A DNA stretch of 24,911 bases from CAYPKW01 sp964411425 (GCA_964411425.1 CAYPKW010000033.1:1-24911), one strand, 5' to 3'. Numbered from the stretch's first letter, positions 6,628-15,662 are shown. Numbers and translations: made by a program. Notes: generated by a model from the letters alone, not told the origin.

Positions 6628-8871
6628 TTATTTTTTCTCGGCCACGAAGACGCCGTTCCAATGCGGCGGCGGCGCCGCCTCCAGCACGTCGATGCGCCGC
6701 GCGTAGGCGTCGTAGAGCACGCCAAGGCCGGCATCGTGCTTGCGGCAGCCCGCGACCCGCCCCCGCGCAGCGGCCCAATCCCCGGCGCGATACGCCGCCA
6801 GCATCGCCGCCTGATCGCGCTGCAGCGCAAGGAACCCTTCGCTGCCGGCCAGCTCCGGCCCGCCCATGAGACCGAACACCCTGACGGCCTCCGTCTTCCC
6901 CTTCACGGCGATCAGGTCGAGCTCGAGCGCGGCATAGTCCGGCGCGAGCCGCCGGGTGAATTCGGACAGGATGACGGGCATCCCGTAGTTCTTCGATTGC
7001 GCCTCGAGCCGCGAGGCGAGATTTACCGGATCGCCGAGCACCGAGTAGTCGAAGCGGCGCAGCGATCCCATATTGCCGACGATGCAGCGGCCGGTGTTGA
7101 TGCCGATGCCCATGTCGAGCCGCAGCCCGGCGATCGGGTGGCTGGCATCGGACGGGGCCGCGGCCAGCTCCTCGTTGAGCCGCGCCAGCGCCGCCAGCAT
7201 GGCCAGCGCCGCCCCGCAGGCGTTCGCCGCATGGCGCTCGTCCGGCAGCGGCGCGTTCCAAAACGCCATGACGCAGTCGCCGATGTACTTGTCGATGGTG
7301 CCGCCGAACTCCAGCACGCTGTCGGTCATGGGAGTGAGAAAGCGGTTGATCAGGCTGGTGAGGGCCTCAGGATCGTCTCGCAGGCGTTCCGAAAGGCTGG
7401 TGAAGCCGCGCACGTCCGCGAACATGATCGTCATGTCGCGCAATTCGCCGCCGAGCTTCAACCGGTCCGGGGAGCGCGCCAGCTGCTGCACCAGGACCGG
7501 CGACAGATAGCGCCCGAAGGCCTGGCTCACCTGCTTGCGCCGGCGCTCCTCCTCCGACTGCCCCGCGTAGACCAGCAGGAGATAGAGCAGCACCGAGGCC
7601 GCGATCGGGAACGCACCGTCGACGAGATACGATTTCTCGACGAAAGCGTACCACGATCCCCCGGCGGCGGCGGCGCAGATGGCGACGAGCAGCGCCAGCG
7701 TGTACCGCGCCCCCACCATCGGAACCAGAACTACGAGCGCCATGCCTGCGGCCAGCGTGACGAGGAGTTCGAGTCCCAGGGCGTAATTCGGCCGGATCAG
7801 GTAGGAGCCCGACAGGATGGTTTCGAGCAGTTGGGCGTGCACCTCCACGCCCGGCATGGCGGTCGCCACCGGGGTGGCGCGCAGGTCGCCCAGGCCGGCG
7901 GCGGAAGTCCCGACCAGAACCAGCCGGCCCGCGAAGCGCGCCGGGTCGACTCGGTCGTTGAGGACATCCGCGGCCGAAACGAAGCGGCGCGCGTCGTGCG
8001 GCCCGAAACGGACCGTCACTCGCCCCCTCCGATCGGTCGGGATGGACACGCCCGAGACGACAACGGCGGCAACGCCGGCCCGGTCGACGCGCAGCCCCCA
8101 TGCCGACTGCCCGCTGGCGACGCGCAGCATCTCGACGGCGAGCGCAGGCCGGATGCTCTCGCCTACCGCCACCGCCAGCGGCACGCGCCGGAGGAATCCG
8201 TCCACCTCCGGCGCGAGGCTGAACAGGCCGGCACCGGCGCCGGCGGCCTCGATCTCGGGCAGGTTCCGCAGCACGCCCTCGAAGCGGTAGAGGAACGGTC
8301 GCGGGTTGCCGCCGATCTCCGCTACCGCCGCTGCCGCGGGCGACGGCGGCGGCGCTTCGTCCGCTTCCGTCAGCACCGCCTGGCCCAGCACCACGCGACG
8401 GCCCGCGAGCGAGCGCGCGAAAACGGCGTCGTTGGACGGCAGCCGCAGCAACGCCTCGCGCGCCGCCTGCGGCAGGTCCGGCGCGAAGCGAAGAAATTCG
8501 CCGGGCGAGGTGCGATCCGGCTCGGCGAACACCATGTCGAAGCCGATGGCCGCGGCGCCCCACCCGGCGAGGCGCTCGACCAGCCGGCCGATGACCGTTC
8601 GCGGCCACGGCCACTGGCCCAATGCTTCGAGGCTCTCCTCGTCGATGTCCACGATGACGACCGGGAAGGCGCTTTCGGCCCGAGGATTCGCCTGTTGCAG
8701 CAGGTCGAATGCCCGCATCGCCAGGGCCTCCACCGGCTGCGGCTCCCAGGCGCGCAGCAGGAGAAGGCCCATCAGCAGCAAGGCGCCGGCGAGGCGGCCC
8801 TTGCCGAACGCCCCGCGATAGCGCGCCAGCCCGCGCAAGGCGGATCGCGCCCAGCCCAGCGCACCTTGCAT
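6628..8871 (-). CDS. CHASE2-domain adenylate/guanylate cyclase
   Basis: This 747-residue membrane cyclase makes cAMP or cGMP. Domain order: an N-terminal membrane helix (about 27-42), an extracytoplasmic CHASE2 sensor (about 50-345, including VVIVDIDEESLEALGQWPWPR and FDMVFAEPD), three closely spaced transmembrane helices (about 355-440) and a class III cyclase domain (about 478-650). Metal-binding Asp residues are present at 486 (FADVRGFTSLSE) and 532 (YIGDCVMAFW). DYSVLGDPVNLASRLE supplies the base-recognition Asp and the transition-state Asn/Arg pair, so the enzyme looks active. The ATG at 8871 is 10 nt after the RTX gene stop; a TTG at 8898 would overlap that gene by 17 nt. Neither has a clear SD, so coupling to the upstream gene is likely. 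The CHASE2 ligand is unknown. Confidence 0.93.
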   Translation of the reverse strand: MQGALGWARSALRGLARYRGAFGKGRLAGALLLMGLLLLRAWEPQPVEALAMRAFDLLQQANPRAESAFPVVIVDIDEESLEALGQWPWPRTVIGRLVERLAGWGAAAIGFDMVFAEPDRTSPGEFLRFAPDLPQAAREALLRLPSNDAVFARSLAGRRVVLGQAVLTEADEAPPPSPAAAAVAEIGGNPRPFLYRFEGVLRNLPEIEAAGAGAGLFSLAPEVDGFLRRVPLAVAVGESIRPALAVEMLRVASGQSAWGLRVDRAGVAAVVVSGVSIPTDRRGRVTVRFGPHDARRFVSAADVLNDRVDPARFAGRLVLVGTSAAGLGDLRATPVATAMPGVEVHAQLLETILSGSYLIRPNYALGLELLVTLAAGMALVVLVPMVGARYTLALLVAICAAAAGGSWYAFVEKSYLVDGAFPIAASVLLYLLLVYAGQSEEERRRKQVSQAFGRYLSPVLVQQLARSPDRLKLGGELRDMTIMFADVRGFTSLSERLRDDPEALTSLINRFLTPMTDSVLEFGGTIDKYIGDCVMAFWNAPLPDERHAANACGAALAMLAALARLNEELAAAPSDASHPIAGLRLDMGIGINTGRCIVGNMGSLRRFDYSVLGDPVNLASRLEAQSKNYGMPVILSEFTRRLAPDYAALELDLIAVKGKTEAVRVFGLMGGPELAGSEGFLALQRDQAAMLAAYRAGDWAAARGRVAGCRKHDAGLGVLYDAYARRIDVLEAAPPPHWNGVFVAEKK

Positions 8872-8881
8872 CGAGGAGCGC

Positions 8882-11800
8882 CTATAAGTTGCCGACAATT
8901 ATGTCCGCGGCGTCGAACGTCCCGGCCGTGACGGTGACGGTGGCGATGTGCGCCTCGAACACTGTGGCATCGCCCACGGTGTTGATCCAGAGCTCGTTGA
9001 TGTTCTGGATCGCGAAGCCCGTGCCTTCCGCGCGGTCGGCCGTGGCCGTGCCCAGGCCATCGAAAAGGGCGTCCAGGTCGAAGGCGTCATGGCCATCGGC
9101 TTCGAAGTTGATGACGGAGTCGGCGTCGAGGAAATCGCCGCCACTGAACTCGACGCGGTCGTTCGCCAAGTCGTCGGCGCCAAGGTCCACAGTGTCGGTG
9201 CCTGGGCCGAACAGGATGCGGTCGGCGCCCGCCCCGCCGTCGAGGACATCGTTTCCGGCGCCGCCGTCGAGCACATCGTTGCCGGCGTCGCCGAAGAGGA
9301 CGTCGTCGTTGCCGCCGCCAATGAGCAGGTCGTTGTCATTGCCGCCGGAGAGCGTGTCGTTGCCCCCGTTGCCGAACAGCAGATCGTTGCCGTCGCCGCC
9401 GCTCAGCGACTCGGCGGCGCTCGACGAGGCGATGACGCCGTTGGTCGAGCCCCCGCCGTCCGTCAACGGCGTCGAATCGTCGTCGCTGAGGTTGTAAGTG
9501 TCCGTCCCCAGGTCGAAGCCAAGGAAACTGGCGCCGCCGAAAAACTGCATCGTCTCGATGTCCGTATCGACGCCTGCGGCAAACGGCTCGAAGTGATCGG
9601 TAACGGAGACCGTCTGGCCGTTGAAGGAGATCAGAAGGTTGTCTCCGACCCGTTCGAAATTGAGGCTGTCGAGCGCGGCACCGTTGCTCTCGATGACAAT
9701 CTGATCGGCCGTCCCGCTGTTCTCGAAGATCCCGTCTGCGCCGTCCGCCAGCCCGAACCGATAGGTGTCGTTGCCCAAGCCGCCGATGAGGTGATCGCTG
9801 CCCGGCCCGCCGATGACGACATCGGCGCCACTGCCGCCGTCGATGAGATCGTCGCCGCTTCCGCCGCGGAGTGTGTCGGCGCCGCTAATGCCATCGAGGA
9901 AATCGTTGCCGTCGCCGCCGTCGAGCAAATCGCCGACGCCGCCGTTGGGGCCGGTGAGCGTGTCGTTGCCGGCGCCCCCGATCACCCCCTCGATGTCGGT
10001 GGCGAGGCTGTCGGTGCCGATGCCCGCGGCGGTGACCGAAGTGGTGACGCCGACGGTGAATGAAATCGCCGAAGTCGCGCCGGAGAAAGATACGATGTCG
10101 AAGCCCGCGCCGCCGGCGATCGTGTCATTGCCGGCGCCGCCCTCAAGCAGGTCGTCGTTGTTGCCGCCGTCAAGCGAGTCGTCGCCGCCCTGCCCGTAAA
10201 GGCTGTCGTTGTCGGCGCCGCCCTCGAGGGTGTCGTTGCCGGCGCCGTAAGCGTAGCCGGAATCCGAAACAGCATCGCCCACCATGACGTCGTCGCCGTC
10301 GCCGCCCGTCATGCTGTCGTCGCCGTAGCCAAGGGCGAAGCCGTAGGCGCCGAAGGCGCCGGCATCGCCCGTCATCACGTCGTTGCCGGCGCCGCCCGAC
10401 ATGGTGTCGTTACCGGTGCCGCGAGCGTAGCCGGACTCTGCGATTGCATCGCCCACCATGTCGTCGTCGCCATCGCCGCCGGACATGCTGTCGTTGCCGG
10501 TGCCGTAGGCGTAGCCGTACTCCGAGAATGCATCGCCGACCATGCCGTCATTGCCGGCGCCGCCCGACATCGTGTCGTTGCCGTAGCCGGAAGCGTTGCC
10601 GAAGTAAGAATAGGCATCGCCCGCCAGGTAGTCGTTGCCGCCTCCGCCCACCATGCTGTCGGCACCAAAGCCGTACGCGTCGCCATCAAAGACGAATTCG
10701 TCGCCCACCAGCAGGTTATGGGTGCCGTCACCATCGAGCGTGCCGCTGCCATCGTCGCCGTACAGCGAGTCGTCGTCGCCGCCGCCGCTGAGCGTGTCGT
10801 TACCCTCGCCGCCCTTGAGCGTGTCGTCGCCGCCAAGCCCTTCGAGCAAATTGGCGCCGCCGTCGCCGGTCAGGCTGTCGTCGAACACCCAGCCGCGCAG
10901 GTTCTCGATGCCCACGAGCGTGTCGGTGCCCTGGCCGCCTCCGACGTATTGCCCAACGCCTTGATAATTGAGATCGACCGTGACGCCGCCGGTCGCGCGG
11001 CGGAAGAAGGCGGTGTCGATGTCGGCGCCGCCGTCGAGGAAATCGTCGCCTGTACGCCCACGCAGGGTGTCGTTGCCGGCGGCGCCGACGAGGCTGTCGT
11101 CGCCCCTAAAGCCGTCCAGGAAGTTGTCGTTCCCGTCGCCAACCAGCGTGTCGTTGTAGGACGACCCGAACAGCCCCTCGAAGCCCGAGACGGAATCGGT
11201 GCCGAGGCTGGCGCCGAGATCGACAGGGACGTCCTGCATGGTCGAGAGGTCGAAGTGCACGCCCGCATCGGCGCCGTAAAACACGAGCACGTCCAAGCCG
11301 CCGCCGCCGACGAGGGTGTCGTCGCCGCCGTACCCTGCCATCCAGTTGCCGTAGTCGTCGCCCACCAGCGAGTCGCCGTAATTCGACCCGTACACCGCCT
11401 CGAAACCGGCCAGCGTGTCGGTGCCCTGGCTGGCGCTTATGTATTGGCCGGTGAGGCCGTCCTGGATGTTCAGGTTGACGGTGACGCCGTCCGACGAGTA
11501 CCGGAATAAGACCGCATCGAACCCGTCGCCGCCGTCGAGGAAGTCGTTGCCGCCGTTGCCATGGAAGTAATTGTAGTAATTGTCGCCGATGATGGTGTCG
11601 TTGAACTCCGAGCCGACCACGACCTCGATGCCATAGAGCGCGTCGGTGTCGCCGTAACCGTCCAAAGCGGTGTTGTAGTTGAGATTCACATACACGCCGC
11701 CGGCCGTGTCGTTGAGGAAGCTCGCGGTATCGAAGCCCGCGCCACCGTCGAGCGTGTCGTTGCCCGCGCCGCCAATCAGGAAATCGTCGCCGCCCTGGCC

Positions 11801-14248
11801 ATAGAGGCTGTCGTCCCCGCCGCCGCCGTCCATGCTGTCGTCGCCGGTGCCGTAGGCGTCACCGTCATAGGAATAGGCGTCGCCGATCAAAGTGTCGTTG
11901 CCGGGGCCGCCCTCTAGGGTGTCGTTGCCGGCGCCGAAAGCGTAGCCGTTCTCCGAGATCGCATCGCCCACCAGCATGTCGTCGCCGTAGCCACCCGTCA
12001 TGCTGTCGTCGCCGTAACCATAGGCACCATAGAACGAGCCGTAGGCGCCGAAGGCCGCGGCGTCGCCGGTCATGGTGTCGTTGTCGGCGCCGCCGTCCAG
12101 GGTGTCGTTGCCGGTGCCGTAAGCATTACCACCCTCTGAGATGGCATCGCCAACCAAGACGTCGTTGCCGTCGCCGCCGTCCATGCTGTCGTCGCCGGTG
12201 CCGTAGGCGTCACCGTCATAGGAATAGGCGTCGCCGACCATGCCGTCATTACCGGCGCCGCCCGACATCGTGTCGTTGCCGTAGCCGTAAGCATTGCCGA
12301 AGTAAGAATAGGCATCGCCCGCCAGGTAGTCGTCGCCGCCGCCGCCCACCATGCTGTCGGCGCCGAAGCCGTGCGCGTCGCCGCCATAGACGAATTCGTC
12401 GCCCACCAGCAGCTCGTCGGCGTCACCATCGAGCGTATCGGTGCCATCGCCGCCGTACAGCGAGTCGTCGTCGAGGCCGCCCACTAGCGTGTCGATGCCG
12501 GTGTCGCCCGTGAGAGTGTCGAACCCGGACCCGCCCAGCAGCAAGTTGGCCCCGGCGGCCAGGTCGAGGATGCGGTCGTTGCCGGCGGCGCCGTCGGCCG
12601 TTGCGCCATCGGCCGACCCGAACAGCAGCAGGAGATCGTCCGCCCCGCCGCCGGCGAGCGATGCCTCCGAGGAGACCAGCACCCCGCCGCCCGCGAATTC
12701 CACCTCGCCGCCGCCGAAGGCGACCGCGTCCGGCCGGTCCGACGTGCCGCCCAGGATCACGCCGTGGCCCAGGGGGACGTGGACGAGCGCGCCGGTCGCG
12801 GGATTGAAGGTGTAATCCGAGGCGACGCCGTCGAGATGGATGGTCGCCGCGTCCTCCGTGGCGCCGAAATCGGTGATGAGATCGACGCCGTCGCCGGCTC
12901 CGGCGTGGTAGAAGCTGTCGGCACCGGGGCCGCCCGCCAGCGTGTCGTTGCCCGCGCCGCCGTGGAGCGAGTCGTTGCCCCCGCCGCCGTAGAGCGAGTC
13001 GTTGCCCCCGCCGCCGCTCAGCATGTTGGCCAAGCCGTCGCCGGTGAGCGTGTCGCCGAAGTCGGAACCGATCAGGTTCTCGATGCCGGTGAGCGTGTCG
13101 GTGCCGTCCCCGGTCGCCGTCCCGTCCAGCAGCGTCGCCGCGATGGCGCCGCCGGCCGTGCCGAAATACGCGGTGTCGATATCGGGCCCGCCATCGAGGG
13201 TGTCGTTGCCCCCGCCGCCCGAGAGCAGGTCGTCGCCGCCAAGCCCGCTTAGGCTTTCGGCGGCGGCGCTGCCCAAGATCGTGTCCGCTCCCGCCGTGCC
13301 GACGATCGCGGTCGGCCCGCTCACGGGAATCGGTTCGAGGAATTCGGTCGGCGGCGGTTCGATCGGCGCGGTCCCCACGACGGGGCTGTCCGTGACGACG
13401 AACGCGATCTGCTCTTCCGTAAACGCGCCGAGCGACTGGAGACCCAACGCCTCCTGTCCGAGGCTGACCAGCGCCGTCAGCACAGAGAGCTGCACCGCCG
13501 GGGGCAGCTCGGCGAAAATCGTCAGCGGATCCTGCTGGCCCTGCTGATCGGGGTTGTCCTGCTGCTGTTGCAATTGCTGCAACTGCTCTTGCACCCCCGG
13601 CACCGCTTGCAGTGCGGCTTCGAACAGTTGGGCCGCTGCGGCGCCCGTCAGGACGAACTCCTGGGGGGCTCCCGTATCCGTTGGGAGCAACGAGGTCCCC
13701 TCTAGGGGATCGTCCAGGACCACCGTCTGACCGCCGAGCGCGCGGAACGTGATCTTGCCAACCGATCCGGTGATGGGATCGGGAAAGAGGGTGATGACCC
13801 ACTGGCCGCCCACCATCACCGTGATTCCGCCCGAGGTGCCGCGCACGCCAACGGTGCCCACCGGCGTCGTCACCGACATGCCTTCGCCATCGGCGCCGGC
13901 GATGGCGCCGGTCACGAACACGAAGGTGCCCCGCAAGAGGGAAGCGGCGAGCGAGTTGCCGGAACCGCCGGGGTTGTAGACCAGCTCGTCGAGGGTCAGT
14001 TGCCCGCCGGAGCTGAGCGAAAACGTCGTGCCGTCCACGAACTTGAGAGAGATCGCGCCGTTCGCCCCGGTCTCGACGACGTCGCCCTGGAAGACGGGCA
14101 GGCCGGGCGCCGCGTTAACCTTCGTCCCGTCGGAATGAGTGAGAGTCGCCGCTCCCTCGACGCGCTCGACCGTTCCGATGGGCTGGCCGGCCGAACCGTC
14201 GACCTGCGCCAACTGCACCAGCGCAGCGCTCCCCGCCCCATCGGGCAT
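8882..14248 (-). CDS. Giant FecR-domain RTX protein, probable type I secreted surface protein
   Basis: The 1788-residue product has no Sec signal peptide. Residues about 20-140 form a FecR-like domain (GTVERVEG, VFQGDVVETGANGAISLKFVDGTT, SLLRGTFVFVTG, TPVGTVGVRGTSGG). A Gln-rich stretch (QEQLQQLQQQQDN) lies near 220-237. From about 335 the chain is mostly RTX nonapeptides (GGxGxDxLx), which bind Ca2+ outside the cell as parallel beta-rolls. Two blocks (about 613-810 and 1183-1346) use an expanded 28-residue repeat. About 1489-1560 resembles a haemolysin-associated domain (ADQIVIESNG through GQTVSVTDHF). The C-terminal 90 residues (DADSVINFEADGHDAFDLDALFDGL, then TVTVTAGTFDAADIIVGNL) resemble a type I secretion target. 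GGGAGGG precedes the ATG. No transporter is nearby. Secretion and adhesion are inferred. Confidence 0.92.
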   Translation of the reverse strand: MPDGAGSAALVQLAQVDGSAGQPIGTVERVEGAATLTHSDGTKVNAAPGLPVFQGDVVETGANGAISLKFVDGTTFSLSSGGQLTLDELVYNPGGSGNSLAASLLRGTFVFVTGAIAGADGEGMSVTTPVGTVGVRGTSGGITVMVGGQWVITLFPDPITGSVGKITFRALGGQTVVLDDPLEGTSLLPTDTGAPQEFVLTGAAAAQLFEAALQAVPGVQEQLQQLQQQQDNPDQQGQQDPLTIFAELPPAVQLSVLTALVSLGQEALGLQSLGAFTEEQIAFVVTDSPVVGTAPIEPPPTEFLEPIPVSGPTAIVGTAGADTILGSAAAESLSGLGGDDLLSGGGGNDTLDGGPDIDTAYFGTAGGAIAATLLDGTATGDGTDTLTGIENLIGSDFGDTLTGDGLANMLSGGGGNDSLYGGGGNDSLHGGAGNDTLAGGPGADSFYHAGAGDGVDLITDFGATEDAATIHLDGVASDYTFNPATGALVHVPLGHGVILGGTSDRPDAVAFGGGEVEFAGGGVLVSSEASLAGGGADDLLLLFGSADGATADGAAGNDRILDLAAGANLLLGGSGFDTLTGDTGIDTLVGGLDDDSLYGGDGTDTLDGDADELLVGDEFVYGGDAHGFGADSMVGGGGDDYLAGDAYSYFGNAYGYGNDTMSGGAGNDGMVGDAYSYDGDAYGTGDDSMDGGDGNDVLVGDAISEGGNAYGTGNDTLDGGADNDTMTGDAAAFGAYGSFYGAYGYGDDSMTGGYGDDMLVGDAISENGYAFGAGNDTLEGGPGNDTLIGDAYSYDGDAYGTGDDSMDGGGGDDSLYGQGGDDFLIGGAGNDTLDGGAGFDTASFLNDTAGGVYVNLNYNTALDGYGDTDALYGIEVVVGSEFNDTIIGDNYYNYFHGNGGNDFLDGGDGFDAVLFRYSSDGVTVNLNIQDGLTGQYISASQGTDTLAGFEAVYGSNYGDSLVGDDYGNWMAGYGGDDTLVGGGGLDVLVFYGADAGVHFDLSTMQDVPVDLGASLGTDSVSGFEGLFGSSYNDTLVGDGNDNFLDGFRGDDSLVGAAGNDTLRGRTGDDFLDGGADIDTAFFRRATGGVTVDLNYQGVGQYVGGGQGTDTLVGIENLRGWVFDDSLTGDGGANLLEGLGGDDTLKGGEGNDTLSGGGDDDSLYGDDGSGTLDGDGTHNLLVGDEFVFDGDAYGFGADSMVGGGGNDYLAGDAYSYFGNASGYGNDTMSGGAGNDGMVGDAFSEYGYAYGTGNDSMSGGDGDDDMVGDAIAESGYARGTGNDTMSGGAGNDVMTGDAGAFGAYGFALGYGDDSMTGGDGDDVMVGDAVSDSGYAYGAGNDTLEGGADNDSLYGQGGDDSLDGGNNDDLLEGGAGNDTIAGGAGFDIVSFSGATSAISFTVGVTTSVTAAGIGTDSLATDIEGVIGGAGNDTLTGPNGGVGDLLDGGDGNDFLDGISGADTLRGGSGDDLIDGGSGADVVIGGPGSDHLIGGLGNDTYRFGLADGADGIFENSGTADQIVIESNGAALDSLNFERVGDNLLISFNGQTVSVTDHFEPFAAGVDTDIETMQFFGGASFLGFDLGTDTYNLSDDDSTPLTDGGGSTNGVIASSSAAESLSGGDGNDLLFGNGGNDTLSGGNDNDLLIGGGNDDVLFGDAGNDVLDGGAGNDVLDGGAGADRILFGPGTDTVDLGADDLANDRVEFSGGDFLDADSVINFEADGHDAFDLDALFDGLGTATADRAEGTGFAIQNINELWINTVGDATVFEAHIATVTVTAGTFDAADIIVGNL
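10210..10715 (-). repeat. Second block of 28-residue expanded RTX repeats
   Basis: Within the FecR-RTX gene, units of roughly 84 bp encode the pattern YGxGNDxMxGGxGNDxMVGDAxSxxGxA. Five to six units follow one another, one of them extended by residues AFGAYGFALG. The block is a diverged copy of the one at 11815-12420; its proximal 175 bp (10541-10715) is nearly identical at DNA level to 12240-12415. Confidence 0.85.
11815..12420 (-). repeat. First block of 28-residue expanded RTX repeats
   Basis: Seven consecutive units encode the same 28-residue pattern (for example YGTGDDSMDGGDGNDVLVGDAI followed by SEGGNA), with one 33-residue unit. Each unit has an ordinary pair of nonapeptides plus a ten-residue insert rich in Ser, Tyr, Gly, Asn and Asp. 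Positions 11821-11886 and 12172-12237 are identical over 66 bp, pointing to recent unit duplication. Confidence 0.85.
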
Positions 14249-14279
14249 ATGCCGCCACCCTCCCGCGTGCGTCCTTTTC

Positions 14280-14303
14280 GGACCCCTGCGTCAGGGCGGG
14301 TCC
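14280..14303. other. Inverted repeat in the RTX gene leader
   Basis: GGACC-CCTG at 14280-14288 pairs with CAGG and GGGTCC at 14292-14303, giving an imperfect hairpin 32 nt upstream of the RTX start in the 229-nt gap shared with the divergent transporter gene. No T-tract follows in either direction, so it is not an obvious terminator. It could act in the leader RNA or as an operator; nothing further supports either. Confidence 0.35.
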
Positions 14304-14477
14304 TTCAGGCGGATTTGTACCCGCTCCGTGACGAGACGGCAAGGTGCGGGAGGAAAGCTAGGCTGTCAAGCCGCGCCTGCCGGATGGCGAAGGACGGGGC
14401 GGCATGCTATCTGGCGGCCGGTTCCACGCCCCTCCAGTGCCATGCCGAGAAACGCACCCCCGCGCAACGGCGAGCAG

Positions 14478-15359
14478 ATGCAACACCGCGGGCGGCAATG
14501 GCTGGGCAGCGGGCTCATCGTTCTCGCCTCGCTATTCTGGGGCGTCATCACCACCATGTCGCGGCTGTCCTACGACGGGGGTGGCACGGCGCATACGGTC
14601 GTGCTGATTCGCTTCGCCGCCTTCGTCGTCGTTATCGGTCTCGTTTGGCGGCTGGCCGGGCGTTCGTTCCGCCTGGCGCGCGCCGACCTTCTCGCCAGCC
14701 TGTGGATGGCGCTCACCGTGCTCGGCATGTCGGTCGGCTACCTGTCGTCGGTCGCCTACATCCCGGTCAGCCTGGCGGCGATGATCTTCTATGCCTATCC
14801 GCCGTTCGTGGGCGTGCTGGCCAGCCTCGTCGGGCGCGAGCCGATGACCTGGCTCAAGGGCATGGCGCTCGCCACAGCCTTCCTCGGCCTGGCGCTTGCC
14901 CTGGGCCCGAGCTTCGCCGCGCTCGACCCGCGCGGCGTCGCGCTCGCGTCCCTCGCCGCGATCTCGGTCGGCGTATTCACGGTGTTCGGCGGCCCGGTGC
15001 TGCGCCGGGTCGATACCGTCACCATGAATTTCTACGTCAACATGTGGGCGCTGTTGGGGTTCGGGGCCTTCGCCGTGGTTGTCGGCGACGTCCGCCTGCC
15101 GACGACCGTTCTCGGCTATGTCGGGTTGTCGGGAGCGACGCTGTGCTACCTCGCCGCCTCCATCGCGATATTCGCCGCCCTGCCAATGATCCAGCCGGTG
15201 CGCGTCGCCTTGCTGTCCAACATCGAGCCGCTGGTGACGCTCGGCGCCGCCGCGCTCGTCCTGGGCGAGACGCTGACGCCGGCCCAGCTCGCCGGCGCCG
15301 CCCTGGTGCTCGGCGCAATCCTCGCCATGACGCTGGGCGGCCTACGAGACAGGCTCTAG
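14478..15359 (+). CDS. EamA/DMT-superfamily transporter
   Basis: The 293-residue integral membrane protein has about ten hydrophobic segments in two EamA repeats, beginning with GLIVLASLFWGVITTMSRLSY and ending with LAGAALVLGAILAMTLGGL. The second repeat contains the usual VALLSNIEPLVTLGAAALVLGE (an xxEPxx motif seen in drug/metabolite transporters). Such proteins usually export amino acids, nucleosides or other metabolites, and the substrate cannot be read from the sequence. The ATG at 14478 lies 8 residues before the first helix; an in-frame ATG at 14442 would add 12 residues. Neither has a clear SD. The rpmE promoter starts at the last base of this gene. It is divergent from the RTX gene. 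Confidence 0.87.
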   Translation: MQHRGRQWLGSGLIVLASLFWGVITTMSRLSYDGGGTAHTVVLIRFAAFVVVIGLVWRLAGRSFRLARADLLASLWMALTVLGMSVGYLSSVAYIPVSLAAMIFYAYPPFVGVLASLVGREPMTWLKGMALATAFLGLALALGPSFAALDPRGVALASLAAISVGVFTVFGGPVLRRVDTVTMNFYVNMWALLGFGAFAVVVGDVRLPTTVLGYVGLSGATLCYLAASIAIFAALPMIQPVRVALLSNIEPLVTLGAAALVLGETLTPAQLAGAALVLGAILAMTLGGLRDRL

Positions 15360-15388
15360 TTGCGTGGGCGGCGGCCGTTCGCTATAAG
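15360..15388 (+). promoter_or_regulatory. Probable sigma70-type promoter of rpmE
   Basis: TTGCGT (15360-15365) and TATAAG (15383-15388) are 17 nt apart, the optimal spacing. Transcription would start near 15395, leaving a leader of about 22 nt that contains GGAG (15406-15409), 7 nt before the rpmE ATG. Confidence 0.55.
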
Positions 15389-15416
15389 CACGCCCTCGCA
15401 AAGCCGGAGCGACCCG

Positions 15417-15641
15417 ATGAAGAAGGGCATCCACCCCGACTACCACGAGATCACCGTGTTGATGACCGACGGCACCAGCTTCAAGACCCGGTCGAGCTGG
15501 GGCAAGCCGGGCGACACGCTGCGGCTCGACGTGGACCCCAAGTCGCACCCGGCCTGGACCGGCGTCCACCGCCTGCTCGAAACCGGCGGCCAGCTCGCCA
15601 AGTTCAACAGGCGCTTCAAGAGCCTCGGGCTGAAAAGCTGA
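15417..15641 (+). CDS. rpmE: 50S ribosomal protein L31, zinc-ligand-free form
   Basis: The 74-residue protein is bacterial L31 type A, which bridges the large and small subunits. MKKGIHPDYHEITVLMTDGT, the DTLRLDVDPKSHPAWTG segment and FNRRFKSLGL are diagnostic. The protein lacks the CxxC zinc ligands of the C+ form; there is no Cys at all, so it does not need zinc. This is the common state in alphaproteobacteria. The ATG at 15417 has a GGAG ribosome-binding site 7 nt upstream. The gene is convergent with rcdA, whose stop lies 21 nt beyond the rpmE stop. Confidence 0.96.
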   Translation: MKKGIHPDYHEITVLMTDGTSFKTRSSWGKPGDTLRLDVDPKSHPAWTGVHRLLETGGQLAKFNRRFKSLGLKS

Positions 15642-15662
15642 CGGCGCTTCTAGGCGCGGTCT

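Noticed and set aside
8948..11509. Long open frames on the plus strand opposite the RTX gene (and a plus-strand frame opposite the cyclase from 6457)
   Set aside because: They are antisense to strongly supported genes, arise from GC-rich repetitive codons, have low-complexity Arg/Val/Ala products and match no family.
10210..12420. CRISPR-like periodic repeats
   Set aside because: The roughly 84-bp periodicity is in frame, codes for RTX units, lacks unrelated spacers and is inside one gene.
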